From NCBI RefSeq assembly GCF_003268595.1, contig NZ_CP029797.1:1571501-1635500 (forward strand): a stretch of 64,000 nt of DNA, read 5' to 3'. A program made the translations under genes and the position numbers. This document shows positions 10,505 through 18,946 of the stretch, piece by piece (the stretch's first letter is position 1; every line of letters starts with the position of its first letter). The notes below the pieces were generated by a model, which saw nothing but the letters and a program-made list of their open reading frames with translations, did no database searches and had not been told where the DNA came from. The DNA comes from Paraliobacillus zengyii. Its GTDB lineage: Bacteria > Bacillota > Bacilli > Bacillales > Amphibacillaceae.

Positions 10505-11122
10505 TTAAATCGTGTCTAAACTGGAGCGATAAAAAGGTATTAATGTATCAATTGTTTCTTTTATATGGTCGATTAGTTCCTTGCCATTCATATCAATAGC
10601 TTCTGTAGGGGAAATATGACGGCCAACTAAAAACTCAGCTTTTTTTACATCACGAAACCGTTCTAGATTGGTTTCAGTTAATTCCTTGATCGAAAAAGCA
10701 TCCTTTTTCATATGATCAAGTGAGACAACGAAATCCTTAGGGAGCTCTTGTAATTCATCCAATTGTTTTATAAACTGTTTTGCTATCTTTTCTTTATATG
10801 GTAGTTCATAAATGAACGCGAGCCATATGAAAATATGGTCATCAAACAAGCCAACTTGAAAATGAGGGAGCATTTTATAACCGCGTTTACTATGTGCAAC
10901 AGCTAGCCATGTATCATTTGGTGGGTTAACAGAACGACGTGCATGTCTTGCAATATGTAAGAACATTTCGTTCCCTAACGTAGCAGATAAATGTGTAGCT
11001 AATTCTGTTCCTATAATTTCGAATTTTGGTTGAATCCGTTGTTGGATGGCCTCCATTCTATTTTCTAAACCATCAATTTGGAATGTGTCAAAGTCTTTTT
11101 GTTCAAATCCATTAAACGTCAT
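10505..11122 (-). CDS. yktB: UPF0637 family protein YktB
   Basis: Soluble protein of 205 residues from a family of unknown function with solved structures but no assigned role. Recognised by FNGFEQKDFDTF at the start, HIARHARRSVNPPNDTWLA in the middle and the YKMLPHFQVGLFDDHIFIW block. The start ATG follows AAAGGTGA. Convergent with yktA, divergent from suhB, same arrangement as B. subtilis. No signal peptide or membrane segment. Confidence 0.9.
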   Translation of the reverse strand: MTFNGFEQKDFDTFQIDGLENRMEAIQQRIQPKFEIIGTELATHLSATLGNEMFLHIARHARRSVNPPNDTWLAVAHSKRGYKMLPHFQVGLFDDHIFIWLAFIYELPYKEKIAKQFIKQLDELQELPKDFVVSLDHMKKDAFSIKELTETNLERFRDVKKAEFLVGRHISPTEAIDMNGKELIDHIKETIDTLIPFYRSSLDTI

Positions 11123-11267
11123 AGTTATTCACCTTTCTACTTCTTTAATAGCTTCTATTTTACCATAAACCAACATGATCTTGCATTATTTACGTTGGAA
11201 AGATGCATACATATCAATTTTCTGCTACTATAAACGAAAAGCAACTCTTGAAATGGAGGCTAAAAAT

Positions 11268-12071
11268 ATGGATATTACGAATAGAGATCAAATATATCAG
11301 TTTGCAAAAGAATGGGTACTAGAAGCCGGTGAGCATATTCGAAATGTAATTGACGAACCATTAACCATTGATACAAAGTCAAATCCAAATGACCTTGTAA
11401 CACAAATGGATCGAAATACGGAAGAATATTTTGCGAAAAAGATTAAAGGCACTTTCCCGGCACATAAATTACTGTCAGAAGAAGGTTTTGGTGATAATTT
11501 AGAAACATTGGATGGAACGGTGTGGATTATTGATCCCATTGATGGCACAATGAATTTCGTTCACCAAAAAAGAAATTTCGCTATTTCAGTTGGAATCTAC
11601 CAAGATGGTGTTGGTGAAATTGCGTTTATTTATAATGTGATGGAAGATATTCTATATCATGCAAAAAAAGGACAAGGTGCATTTAAGGATATCGTAAAGT
11701 TACCGAAACTAGATGAAAAGGTGACGTTAGATCAAAGTATTTTGTTAATTAATAGTTTATGGAGTGGAGAAAATAAACGAATTAACCACGAAAAAATTCA
11801 AGATCTTGTTAGAAAAGTCAGAGGAACACGTTCATATGGATCAGCAGCTCTAGAATTTGCTGGAATTGCTGAAGGCGTACTAGATGGATACATTTCCATG
11901 AAGTTATATCCTTGGGATTTTGCAGCTGGTGTTATTTTAATCGAAGAAGTTGGTGGTACAACATCGCAGGCTAATGGTAAAGCTTTAAATTTCCTAACAG
12001 AAAATACTGTTTTCTCAGGGAACTTCCAAATAGCTAAGGAGATTATAGACAATTACATAGAACTAAAATAG
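11268..12071 (+). CDS. suhB: Inositol monophosphatase family phosphatase
   Basis: Mg2+-dependent, lithium-sensitive-type phosphatase of the IMPase/FIG superfamily; B. subtilis YktC (SuhB) hydrolyses inositol-1-phosphate. Metal ligands are visible: EE in LLSEEGFG (about 71-72), DPIDGTMNF (89-97) and the C-terminal PWDFAAG. Start is the ATG at 11268 after TGGAGG, giving 267 residues; the longer upstream frame adds an unrelated segment. Substrate range in this family is broad, so the true in-cell substrate is uncertain. Followed by a terminator shared with ylaI. Confidence 0.9.
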   Translation: MDITNRDQIYQFAKEWVLEAGEHIRNVIDEPLTIDTKSNPNDLVTQMDRNTEEYFAKKIKGTFPAHKLLSEEGFGDNLETLDGTVWIIDPIDGTMNFVHQKRNFAISVGIYQDGVGEIAFIYNVMEDILYHAKKGQGAFKDIVKLPKLDEKVTLDQSILLINSLWSGENKRINHEKIQDLVRKVRGTRSYGSAALEFAGIAEGVLDGYISMKLYPWDFAAGVILIEEVGGTTSQANGKALNFLTENTVFSGNFQIAKEIIDNYIELK

Positions 12072-12073
12072 CG

Positions 12074-12126
12074 AAAAAAGAAGATCCCATTATCTCCTAT
12101 TACTGGAGGAAGGGATCTTCTTTTTT
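12074..12126. terminator. Bidirectional terminator between suhB and ylaI
   Basis: AAAAAAGAAGATCCC and its complement, with an inner TCTCC/GGAGG stem. Its right arm encodes the last residues of ylaI. Confidence 0.85.
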
Positions 12127-12306
12127 ACGTTCTTGATAAAACTTGAACTTTCCTGTTGCAAGTCTTTTTTTTGTTTTTTCTCCAATGCGATCGGAACAGC
12201 TTGGACATAAATATAAATGTTTCCGACGGTTTCTTAATCGTTTTGCTAGAGGAGAGTCAGGATCGATCGTATCAATTGAATCACATATTGGACATTTAAC
12301 TTGCAT
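12100..12306 (-). CDS. ylaI: YlaI family zinc-ribbon protein
   Basis: Protein of 68 residues with two CxxC pairs, CPIC (about 5-8) and CPSC (about 34-37), which should hold one zinc ion. The middle SPLAKRLRNRRKH and the C-terminal ATGKFKFYQ match the DUF2197/YlaI family. Function unknown. ATG follows GAGGTG. Same location as in B. subtilis between yktC and ylaJ/ylaN, although the intervening ylaA-H genes are absent here. Confidence 0.82.
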   Translation of the reverse strand: MQVKCPICDSIDTIDPDSPLAKRLRNRRKHLYLCPSCSDRIGEKTKKRLATGKFKFYQERKKEDPFLQ

Positions 12307-12508
12307 CTTACCACACCTCTATTAAATATATATCGTATTTGCTTATTTACTTAAATCATATGGGATTAACCCTTAATTAATAGTTTATCACAGTTTTACT
12401 TATATAATAAGTTTTTATGTAACAAAATCTTTATTATACCTTTGTTTGAGATTTTGAAATAAAGGGTAAAATTGTATAGATAGTGTATAAAAGAAGGGTT
12501 GGTTATTA

Positions 12509-12733
12509 ATGAAGAAAACAATAGTATATAGTATTGTTGGTCTATTAGCGACTTACTTTATGACAAATAAAAGAATACGAAGAGTACTGGAGTCAAATAT
12601 GGAAAAAGAAGCAGCTTTTTTTCCAATTGAAGAAGCAGGAGAACCAGAGACAGATAACCCAGAAAATGCAAATATGGTTGATGAGGGTTCGCAATTTGGC
12701 GTGAAATACTATAATAACTTACAAGAAGAATAG
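12509..12733 (+). CDS. Small membrane-anchored protein of unknown function
   Basis: 74 residues. The N-terminus (about 4-20, TIVYSIVGLLATYFM) is hydrophobic and could be one membrane segment or an uncleaved signal. The rest is acidic and soluble. I do not recognise the family. The start ATG has AGAAGGG upstream. It ends in LQEE-stop inside a perfect palindrome shared with the convergent ylaJ. Real gene likely because of start signal, codon use like neighbours and the terminator. Confidence 0.6.
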   Translation: MKKTIVYSIVGLLATYFMTNKRIRRVLESNMEKEAAFFPIEEAGEPETDNPENANMVDEGSQFGVKYYNNLQEE

Positions 12734-12755
12734 ACAAATTTGTCTATTCTTCTTG
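12722..12755. terminator. 34-bp perfect palindrome covering two stop codons
   Basis: The sequence from 12722 (CAAGAAGAATAGACAAA and its exact complement) is a perfect palindrome with no loop. It contains the stop codons of both the 74-residue gene and ylaJ and codes the Glu-Glu ending of each protein. A bidirectional terminator is likely, although the U-tracts are short. Confidence 0.75.
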
Positions 12756-13346
12756 ATTAAGATGGTTATTTGATTGTTCTTCTTGAATATCTTCTAATTC
12801 TTTTTCTTCATTTTCTGGAATTGACTGTTTATTAGAGTCTTTTTCACCTTGATTTGTGTTTTCAGGTGGTAACTCTGGCATATATCGGCCTACAATGGCA
12901 GATAATTCTTCCATAACTCCACTTACTGGATCACCAGACTGTACACTACGGGCCATGGCTTTAATTCGTTCTGTAGCATCTGCATCCGCAATAACCATTG
13001 CAGTCTTTCCATAAGGATCGTCATGTAATGCTTCTGTAACAGCGTATTTGATAGATCCAACTCTTGTCCGATCTATTTCTTTATCTACGTCTATTCCAAC
13101 TACCGCATAAGGACCAGCAATAATTGCCGTTGCTTCATTAACATCAGGTACATTATTTGCTAAATTTGCTAAATGTTTTGCGATTTCTTGATTTGATCCA
13201 TCCTCATTTTGTGATACTTCAGAATCTTTTACATGTAGGACATGATCCTCGTTTCCTTGATTAGCTAAATTCTCTTCTTCTTCTTGCCCCTGACAACCTG
13301 CAAGGATAAAAAATATGGATAAAAAGATCATCGTATATTTTATCAA
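12744..13346 (-). CDS. ylaJ: YhcN/YlaJ family sporulation lipoprotein
   Basis: Predicted lipoprotein of 200 residues found in spores; in B. subtilis YlaJ and YhcN contribute to germination. The signal peptide ends with lipobox ILAGC. The conserved domain covers about 55-150: IAKHLANLANNVPDVNEATAIIAGPYAVVGIDVD, KYAVTEALHDDPYGKTAMV and DADATERIKAMA. The C-terminal 40 residues are acidic and low complexity. Start is TTG with AAGGAGGA nine bases upstream. A forespore (sigma-G) promoter would be expected from the known family but I could not identify one. Confidence 0.85.
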   Translation of the reverse strand: MIKYTMIFLSIFFILAGCQGQEEEENLANQGNEDHVLHVKDSEVSQNEDGSNQEIAKHLANLANNVPDVNEATAIIAGPYAVVGIDVDKEIDRTRVGSIKYAVTEALHDDPYGKTAMVIADADATERIKAMARSVQSGDPVSGVMEELSAIVGRYMPELPPENTNQGEKDSNKQSIPENEEKELEDIQEEQSNNHLNQEE

Positions 13347-13572
13347 ATATATCTTCCTCCTTATAATTTGTGATATGTTTGTACATTTTCTTGTGCTTAT
13401 TTTTCGTTAAAAATAGAAAGTTATACAGTTTAACGATTATTAATTTAGCTTTGAGAAGATACGCAACATATTTATATACAAAAAATTCTATGTAAATCGT
13501 CGGAATCATCTTGCTTTTTAGGATTATTAACGCTAATATAAATGAAAGAAGTTCTTTAACGGAGGGGATTGA

Positions 13573-13857
13573 GTGATACCTGAAGTAATCGTAAGTAAAG
13601 CAGAAAAAGCCTATGTACTTTTACAAGAAGACGCAGATAAAATCCTGAAGCTTATAAGAGTTCAAATGGATAATTTAACAATGCCTCAATGTCCACTATA
13701 CGAGGAAGTGTTAGACACACATATGTTTGGCCTTTCGAGAGAGATTGATTTTGCGGTTCGTTTAAACTTAATCTCAGAAGAAGAAGGTAAACAACTTTTG
13801 GAAAGTTTAGAAAGACAATTGAATTTGTTACACGAAGCTGCACAACAATCGATGTAG
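13573..13857 (+). CDS. ylaN: YlaN, small iron-linked regulator protein
   Basis: Protein of 94 residues. The block [19 protein letters not shown] followed by [16 protein letters not shown] is diagnostic of the YlaN family. In Staphylococcus aureus and B. subtilis YlaN has been tied to iron homeostasis through interaction with Fur; before that it was listed as an essential protein of unknown role. Start is GTG after GGAGGGG. Predicted all-helical. It stands directly upstream of ftsW as in B. subtilis, with its own terminator between. Confidence 0.9.
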   Translation: MIPEVIVSKAEKAYVLLQEDADKILKLIRVQMDNLTMPQCPLYEEVLDTHMFGLSREIDFAVRLNLISEEEGKQLLESLERQLNLLHEAAQQSM

Positions 13858-13880
13858 TTGTGTCTCTCTGTCTTAGATAA

Positions 13881-13907
13881 AGCCTTTGCCAATGGCAAGG
13901 TTTTTTT
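13881..13907 (+). terminator. Terminator after ylaN
   Basis: CCTTTGCC/GGCAAGG stem with a three-base loop and seven T residues. Confidence 0.8.
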
Positions 13908-13944
13908 ACTTTTTAACACATATTTTTGGTGAAGGAGTAAGGTA

Positions 13945-15129
13945 ATGAAGCAAAAATGGAAAATGTTTGACTTTACACTAGCTTTTACGCCATTAATTCT
14001 CGCTATTTTTGGTATTATAATGATATATAGTTCAAGTATGGTTATTGCAGTAATGGACGGTAAGGCACCTAGTTATTATATGCTCAAACAGTTGCAATGG
14101 TTTATTATCGGTTTAGTTTTTTTCATTTTCTGTAGTTTTTTTAACTATCGTCATTATCAAAAGGTAATGAAATTCATTATAATAGGTCTAATTTTAATGT
14201 TAGTAGTGGTTCTTTTTGAAGATCCGGTGAAAGGAGCACGATCATGGCTTTATATTGGTCCATTTTCAGTACAACCTGCTGAATTTGTGAAATTAGGATT
14301 AATTATGTATTTAGCTTCTGTATATGCTAAAAAACAAAGTTATCTAAATAATTTCACTGCAGGTGTGTTGCCTCCACTTGTGATGACTGGTATTTTATTA
14401 GGCTTGATTTTTTTTCAACCAGATATAGGAACAGCAGCAATTATTTTTTTAATCGCTTGTTCTGTTATCTTTAGTGCAGGAATTAAACTTAGACATCTAT
14501 CCTTATTATTTGTGTTTGGTGCAGTCTTTATTGTCTTTGTAGGTTCTGATATGTTGACTACTGAGCGTCTTTCAAGATTTACAGGTGCATACCAACCTTT
14601 TACTAACCCTGAAGATGGTGGTTATCAGCTGATCCAATCGTATATTGCAATTGGAACAGGTGGATTGGACGGGTTAGGTTTAGGACAAAGCGTACAGAAA
14701 CTTGGTTATTTAACAGAAGGATATAATGATTTTATTATGGCTGTAATAGCAGAAGAACTTGGTTTTATAGGTGTTATTATTGTAATCGGTTTGTTAGCTA
14801 TTATTGTCTTAAGAGGTTTATTTATCGCAAAAATTTGTCAAGATAGTTTTGGTTCCTTATTAGCTATTGGAATTTCCTCCATGGTTGGGATCCAAGCATT
14901 TATTAATTTAGGTGCAATAAGTGGACTGTTGCCAATTACAGGAGTAACATTACCATTTGTTAGTTATGGAGGATCATCTTTATTAGTATTAATGATCTCA
15001 ATGGGTATCTTAAATAATGTCGCACGTCACGTAAAAAAATCATTATCTGATTCTGCCTCAGGACACATTAATGATCAACAAGAAACAAAGGATAGGAGAA
15101 TACGCCCTGTTCGTGCGTATAATAGTTAA
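13945..15129 (+). CDS. ftsW: FtsW, septal peptidoglycan polymerase (SEDS)
   Basis: Ten-helix SEDS glycosyltransferase that polymerises lipid II at the septum together with a class B PBP (PbpB here). Seen: YSSSM in the first helices, GARSWLYIGPFSVQPAEFVKLG, the long extracellular loop with RFTGAYQPF, LGLGQSVQKLGYLTEGYNDFI, AEELGFIG and LPFVSYGGSSL. 394 residues, about normal. It is the vegetative paralogue by position (after ylaN); the second SEDS gene at 43.4 kb is spoVE. In B. subtilis pycA follows; here it does not. Confidence 0.92.
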   Translation: MKQKWKMFDFTLAFTPLILAIFGIIMIYSSSMVIAVMDGKAPSYYMLKQLQWFIIGLVFFIFCSFFNYRHYQKVMKFIIIGLILMLVVVLFEDPVKGARSWLYIGPFSVQPAEFVKLGLIMYLASVYAKKQSYLNNFTAGVLPPLVMTGILLGLIFFQPDIGTAAIIFLIACSVIFSAGIKLRHLSLLFVFGAVFIVFVGSDMLTTERLSRFTGAYQPFTNPEDGGYQLIQSYIAIGTGGLDGLGLGQSVQKLGYLTEGYNDFIMAVIAEELGFIGVIIVIGLLAIIVLRGLFIAKICQDSFGSLLAIGISSMVGIQAFINLGAISGLLPITGVTLPFVSYGGSSLLVLMISMGILNNVARHVKKSLSDSASGHINDQQETKDRRIRPVRAYNS

Positions 15130-15141
15130 TTATTAATTATG

Positions 15142-15174
15142 AAAGTCCCAACTAGTAAAAAGCTGGGGCTTTTA
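15142..15174 (+). terminator. Terminator after ftsW
   Basis: AAAGTCCCA...TGGGGCTTT hairpin followed by T residues. Confidence 0.85.
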
Positions 15175-15331
15175 ATTTGTGAACTTTTTGTGCCAAAATG
15201 TATAAAAACCTTGCAAATTTAACTTTTCTTTGCTAAAAATAATAACGTATGAAGATAGAATGTATATTTATTTAAAAACAGAAAATTGATTACTTATAAA
15301 TTTTTGAGTGACAAAAGGGATGTGAAATACA

Positions 15332-16264
15332 ATGGATAAGGCAGAAACACCATCACGTAAGATGTTAACGAATACTGCTGAAAGTGGAAAAAAAAGTATC
15401 GCATCCGATTTAAAGGCATTGTTAAAAACAGGAATTATTCAATCGAATGTCATGACAGCTTTTGCAGGCTTTTGGGTTGCATTATACTATAACAATATGC
15501 AAGTGCATACACACTGGTTATCATTAGCATTGATGTTAATAGGCACTGCTTTGGTTATTGGTGGAGGCTGTGTGTTAAATAATTATTATGACCGTGATAT
15601 TGATCCAGTGATGTCGCGTACGAAAAAACGCCCAACAGTAACTGGAACGATCCCATTATCTGTTATATTAGCTTTAGGTATAGGGCTATCAATCATGGGT
15701 ATTGTTGTTTTGTTATTTATTACGTGGCAAGCAGCATTAGTAGCTGCATTCGGTTGGTTCGCTTATGTTGTCTTATATACAATGTGGTCTAAAAGAAGAT
15801 ATACATTAAACACAGCAATAGGTAGTCTTTCTGGCGCTGTTCCTCCGTTAATAGGTTGGGCGGCTGTAGATCCAAACCTTTCTTTAGCTGCCTGGGCATT
15901 ATTCGGTATTATGTTTGTTTGGCAGACACCGCACTTCCTAGCGCTAGCAATGAAAAAAACGGAAGAATATAGGGCGGCTAATATTCCAATGTTACCTGTC
16001 ATTTATGGATTTAAGGTTACTAAACGGCAGATTATTATGTATATTATTTGTTTACTACCTCTTCCATTCCTTCTCAGTGAACTTGGTACAGTATTTATAA
16101 TTTTGGCTAGTGTGTTAAATATTATTTGGCTTACATTAGCATTAAATGGATTTAAAAAGATGGATGATTTAAAATGGGCGAATCGCTTATTTGTTTATTC
16201 TCTATTTTATTTAATGATTCTATGCATTAGTATGGTGGTTTTAACGCTACCATCTGTTATATAA
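15332..16264 (+). CDS. ctaB: Haem O synthase (protohaem IX farnesyltransferase)
   Basis: Membrane UbiA-family prenyltransferase that adds a farnesyl group to haem B, giving haem O for terminal oxidases. Residues about 30-310 form nine hydrophobic segments. The first Asp-rich motif NNYYDRDIDPVMSRTKKRP (about 87-105) binds Mg-farnesyl diphosphate; the second is near TEEYRAANIPMLP. 310 residues, normal. GGGATG lies upstream of the ATG. Usually paired with ctaA (haem A synthase), which is not adjacent here. Followed 35 bases later by ctaM. Confidence 0.95.
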   Translation: MDKAETPSRKMLTNTAESGKKSIASDLKALLKTGIIQSNVMTAFAGFWVALYYNNMQVHTHWLSLALMLIGTALVIGGGCVLNNYYDRDIDPVMSRTKKRPTVTGTIPLSVILALGIGLSIMGIVVLLFITWQAALVAAFGWFAYVVLYTMWSKRRYTLNTAIGSLSGAVPPLIGWAAVDPNLSLAAWALFGIMFVWQTPHFLALAMKKTEEYRAANIPMLPVIYGFKVTKRQIIMYIICLLPLPFLLSELGTVFIILASVLNIIWLTLALNGFKKMDDLKWANRLFVYSLFYLMILCISMVVLTLPSVI

Positions 16265-16299
16265 GAGAAAAGTAAAGCAAGAAGAGAGGAAATCGTTGC

Positions 16300-16755
16300 A
16301 TGCCATTTTTACCTACACTAAGCACAGCTTTTATTATTTTAAGTGCAATACTTGTTGCAATTGGCTGGCTCTTAATCGTTAAGAAGAAATACAAGGCACA
16401 TAAATACACGATGATAAGTGCGGCTATAAGTGCATTATTATTTTTTATTATCTATGCATCTCGAACAGTTTTTGTAGGCAACACTAGTTTTGGTGGTCCT
16501 GATGATCTGAAGATTTATTATACGATATATTTGGTTTTTCATATTATTTTAGCAACAACAGGTGCGGTTTTTGGAATTGTAACACTTACCCTTGCTTTTA
16601 AACGGAATATTATAAAACATCGTAAGTTGGGACCAATAACGAGTATTATTTGGTTCTTTGTAGCTATAACTGGTACTATAGTGTATGCACTCTTATACGT
16701 ATTTTATGAGAGTGGCGAGACAACTAGTATGATTAAAGCAATACTTGGATTTTAA
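16300..16755 (+). CDS. ctaM: DUF420 membrane protein CtaM
   Basis: Four-helix membrane protein of 151 residues in the DUF420 family. In S. aureus and B. subtilis CtaM (YozB) is needed for maturation of aa3-type oxidases. Conserved histidines appear in KAHKY, LVFHII and IIKHRKLGP, a pattern fitting haem or copper binding. Position straight after ctaB, with AGAGAGG upstream, supports co-transcription and the assignment. Its presence suggests an aa3 quinol oxidase elsewhere in the genome. Confidence 0.83.
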   Translation: MPFLPTLSTAFIILSAILVAIGWLLIVKKKYKAHKYTMISAAISALLFFIIYASRTVFVGNTSFGGPDDLKIYYTIYLVFHIILATTGAVFGIVTLTLAFKRNIIKHRKLGPITSIIWFFVAITGTIVYALLYVFYESGETTSMIKAILGF

Positions 16756-16761
16756 TCAATA

Positions 16762-16796
16762 AAAAGAGGCTGATTTTTAAAATCAGCCTCTTTTAA
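16762..16796. terminator. Terminator between ctaM and the AI-2E permease gene
   Basis: AAAAGAGGCTGATTTT and its perfect complement with a one-base loop plus T run; convergent, so it can serve both. It overlaps the last codon region of the leftward gene. Confidence 0.9.
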
Positions 16797-17851
16797 ATTT
16801 TAAATTTTAATTTGATAATCCCAGCTTCTTTTGCTGAATTAAAAGCGATAACAAACAGTGGACCTATTATAAAACCAAGCAAACCAATTAATTGAAGACC
16901 AATATACATGGCAATCAATGTTGCCAATGGTGATAAACCGATATGTCTCCCCATTACCTTGGGTTCCACGGTTCTCCGAATAATTAAAAGAACAATAGCG
17001 AGCACAGCTAGTTGTGATCCAAGTACGATGTCACCGGTTATATACATATACAACGACCACGGTCCTAAAACTGCAATTGATCCAATGATTGGGATGAAAT
17101 CAATAACCCAAATAATAAGTGACATAATTAACGCGTATTCCGGGAAAATAAATAGTAGGCCTAGCAACGATATGACAAAAATAACTGTGCTAACTAGAAA
17201 CTGTGCTTTCAGAAAGCCTAAGACAACATAAGATAATCGTGCACTCATAAACCGAGCTTTCTCTGCTGTATCTGCAGTGAGATAATAATAAGATTTTGAT
17301 TTCAAAAGTGGTAATTCGATCATAAACAAGAATAAAGCAATTAAGTAAACGATAAAGCTCACAATGTATTGTGGTACGGCAGCTACATAACCGGCGATGT
17401 TTTCAAGCTGTAGGTTATTTTTAATTGTTTCGTTAACAATCAATACATTTTCCTTTATACTATCTTTTACCTGATCTACAAATTCTGTAGGTAGATCCTT
17501 CATCACACGGTCCAAATCAGCTTCCCACTCTATGACTTTTCCATTTATTTGATTGACATATGTTGGCGTATTCTCAGCAAGTGTAACGACATGCTTTACA
17601 ACACTTGTAACTGTATATGTACCAATAATTCCGACAATTAATATAAATACCAGAAAGACAATAGTAACTGCAAACTTCCGATTTATCTTAAAGCGAAATT
17701 GTAACCATCGAATGGTAGGGTTCAAGAATAATGCTGTAAAAAAGGCAAGTATTAGCGGAATAGAAACAGGTAATACAAAGTAACCAATCAAAATAAGTAG
17801 TAATGCTAATAAAATTAATATCCAATGACGTTTACTAAGATAACGGAACAA
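16793..17851 (-). CDS. AI-2E family (UPF0118) membrane transporter
   Basis: 352-residue permease with about eight membrane helices: two at the N-terminus, a periplasm-facing helical region (about 90-150), then a C-terminal bundle with IIWVIDFIPIIGSIAVLGPW and VEPKVMGRHIGLSPLATLIAMYIGLQLIG, typical of the family. Members export varied small molecules or Na+; a sporulation member is YtvI, to which this could be related. Start is TTG at 17851, 13 bases after AAAGGAG, a rather long gap. Not present here in B. subtilis; it occupies the place of ctaC-ctaG. Confidence 0.85.
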   Translation of the reverse strand: MFRYLSKRHWILILLALLLILIGYFVLPVSIPLILAFFTALFLNPTIRWLQFRFKINRKFAVTIVFLVFILIVGIIGTYTVTSVVKHVVTLAENTPTYVNQINGKVIEWEADLDRVMKDLPTEFVDQVKDSIKENVLIVNETIKNNLQLENIAGYVAAVPQYIVSFIVYLIALFLFMIELPLLKSKSYYYLTADTAEKARFMSARLSYVVLGFLKAQFLVSTVIFVISLLGLLFIFPEYALIMSLIIWVIDFIPIIGSIAVLGPWSLYMYITGDIVLGSQLAVLAIVLLIIRRTVEPKVMGRHIGLSPLATLIAMYIGLQLIGLLGFIIGPLFVIAFNSAKEAGIIKLKFKI

Positions 17852-18006
17852 TTTATGTATGTGACTCCTTTCAAGAGGAAACTGTTTTCAAAAATCCTTT
17901 ATACAAAATATAGCATGAAGTTGGTTAATTTAATAGTGCTTAAGTAAGTTAATCACTTTATTTTGTGAAATTTAATAATAGACTCAATTTTCCTCAGTTT
18001 TTGCTT

Positions 18007-18235
18007 TCAATATTCAGAGTGGAGAGAAACTGCGACGTAGATTCTATACCCGCTCCACAATTGAAATGGGCTCGCTTTCCGAGTGGATCTTCAGCCCGCG
18101 CTGTTCCCACAGAAAGGGAGCCCATTTGCTTCCGTAGCGGGTGTTAAGTCGCAGTTGATATAAATCTTGACGCAAGGAATATTAAGTTGGAGTCTATAGT
18201 CATTTAGTCATAAACAATCCTCCTTTAGAAAGCTG
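18007..18235. repeat. Composite palindromic element, copy 2 (collapsed)
   Basis: Contains AACTGCGAC (18028-18036) and GTCGCAGTT (18148-18156) only about 120 bases apart. The left part matches unit A of copy 1 and the right part matches unit B, joined at CCCAC. A segment between two CGCTTTCCG direct repeats of unit A is also missing. The 50-80 bases outside each end still align with copy 1. The rest of the 17852-18372 gap is AT-rich with no gene seen. Confidence 0.82.
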
Positions 18236-18372
18236 CCTACCATTAAGGTGACTATCGGATCTAAATTCACTTCAAGTTTTTTTCTTCAGAAATGCAAGTT
18301 TTTTACTTAGTCGGTCATAATAACAAATGATGAATAGTTGTATTCAATCAATTAACACGGAGGAGGATATTT

Positions 18373-18801
18373 ATGAAAACTGTAAAAGATATAATGACGC
18401 AGGACGTTACTTATTGTTCCCCAGATGACTCGCTTATTAAAGCAGCTGAAATGATGAAGCAACATAACGTTGGTGCTATTCCAGTTTGTCAAGATAACAA
18501 AGAAATAATGGGTATGGTGACTGACCGTGATTTAGTCCTTAGAGGTTATGCTTTAGATAAACCAGGAACAACAAAAATTAAAGAAGTTATGACAGATCAT
18601 CTTATTACAGCAGAACAAAACACTAATGTTCAAGAAGCAAGTTCTATTATGGCAGAACATCAAATTAGACGCTTACCAATTGTAGAAAACAAGAAAATTG
18701 TCGGTATTGTCGCATTAGGTGACTTATCATTAGATGACAAGTCAAATATGGCTGCTGGGCATGCATTAGAAGAAATTTCAGAACGTCCAGAATTACACTA
18801 A
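18373..18801 (+). CDS. ylbB: CBS-domain protein YlbB
   Basis: 142 residues made of two CBS domains: about 5-62 (DIMTQDVTYCSPDDSL, GMVTDRDLVLRGYAL) and about 70-126 (EVMTDHLITAEQNTNV, RRLPIVENKKIVGIVALGDL). A pair of CBS domains forms a Bateman module that binds adenosine nucleotides; partner and ligand unknown. AGGAGGA precedes the ATG. A terminator follows. Gene order with ylbC fits B. subtilis. Confidence 0.9.
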   Translation: MKTVKDIMTQDVTYCSPDDSLIKAAEMMKQHNVGAIPVCQDNKEIMGMVTDRDLVLRGYALDKPGTTKIKEVMTDHLITAEQNTNVQEASSIMAEHQIRRLPIVENKKIVGIVALGDLSLDDKSNMAAGHALEEISERPELH

Positions 18802-18819
18802 TATAATTGTTGACTATCT

Positions 18820-18857
18820 AAAGGCTCTTTACTGAAGTTAAGTAAAGGGTCTTTTTA
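18820..18857 (+). terminator. Terminator after ylbB
   Basis: 14-base arms (AAAGGCTCTTTACT with its G-U-containing complement) and a five-T run. Confidence 0.85.
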
Positions 18858-18946
18858 TAGTTTCCTAATGCATTCAATAATAAAAGGTTGTACACATACA
18901 TAATATAGTAGTGCAGGAAATTGGATTCGCAAAGGAGCTAAAATGC

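Noticed and set aside
11175..11267. N-terminal extension of suhB
   Set aside because: Family length and the TGGAGG site both favour the ATG at 11268; the extension is unrelated to known members.
16793..17851. Calling the AI-2E family permease YtvI
   Set aside because: The family has several Bacillus paralogues and neither the sequence features I can read nor the position single out YtvI.
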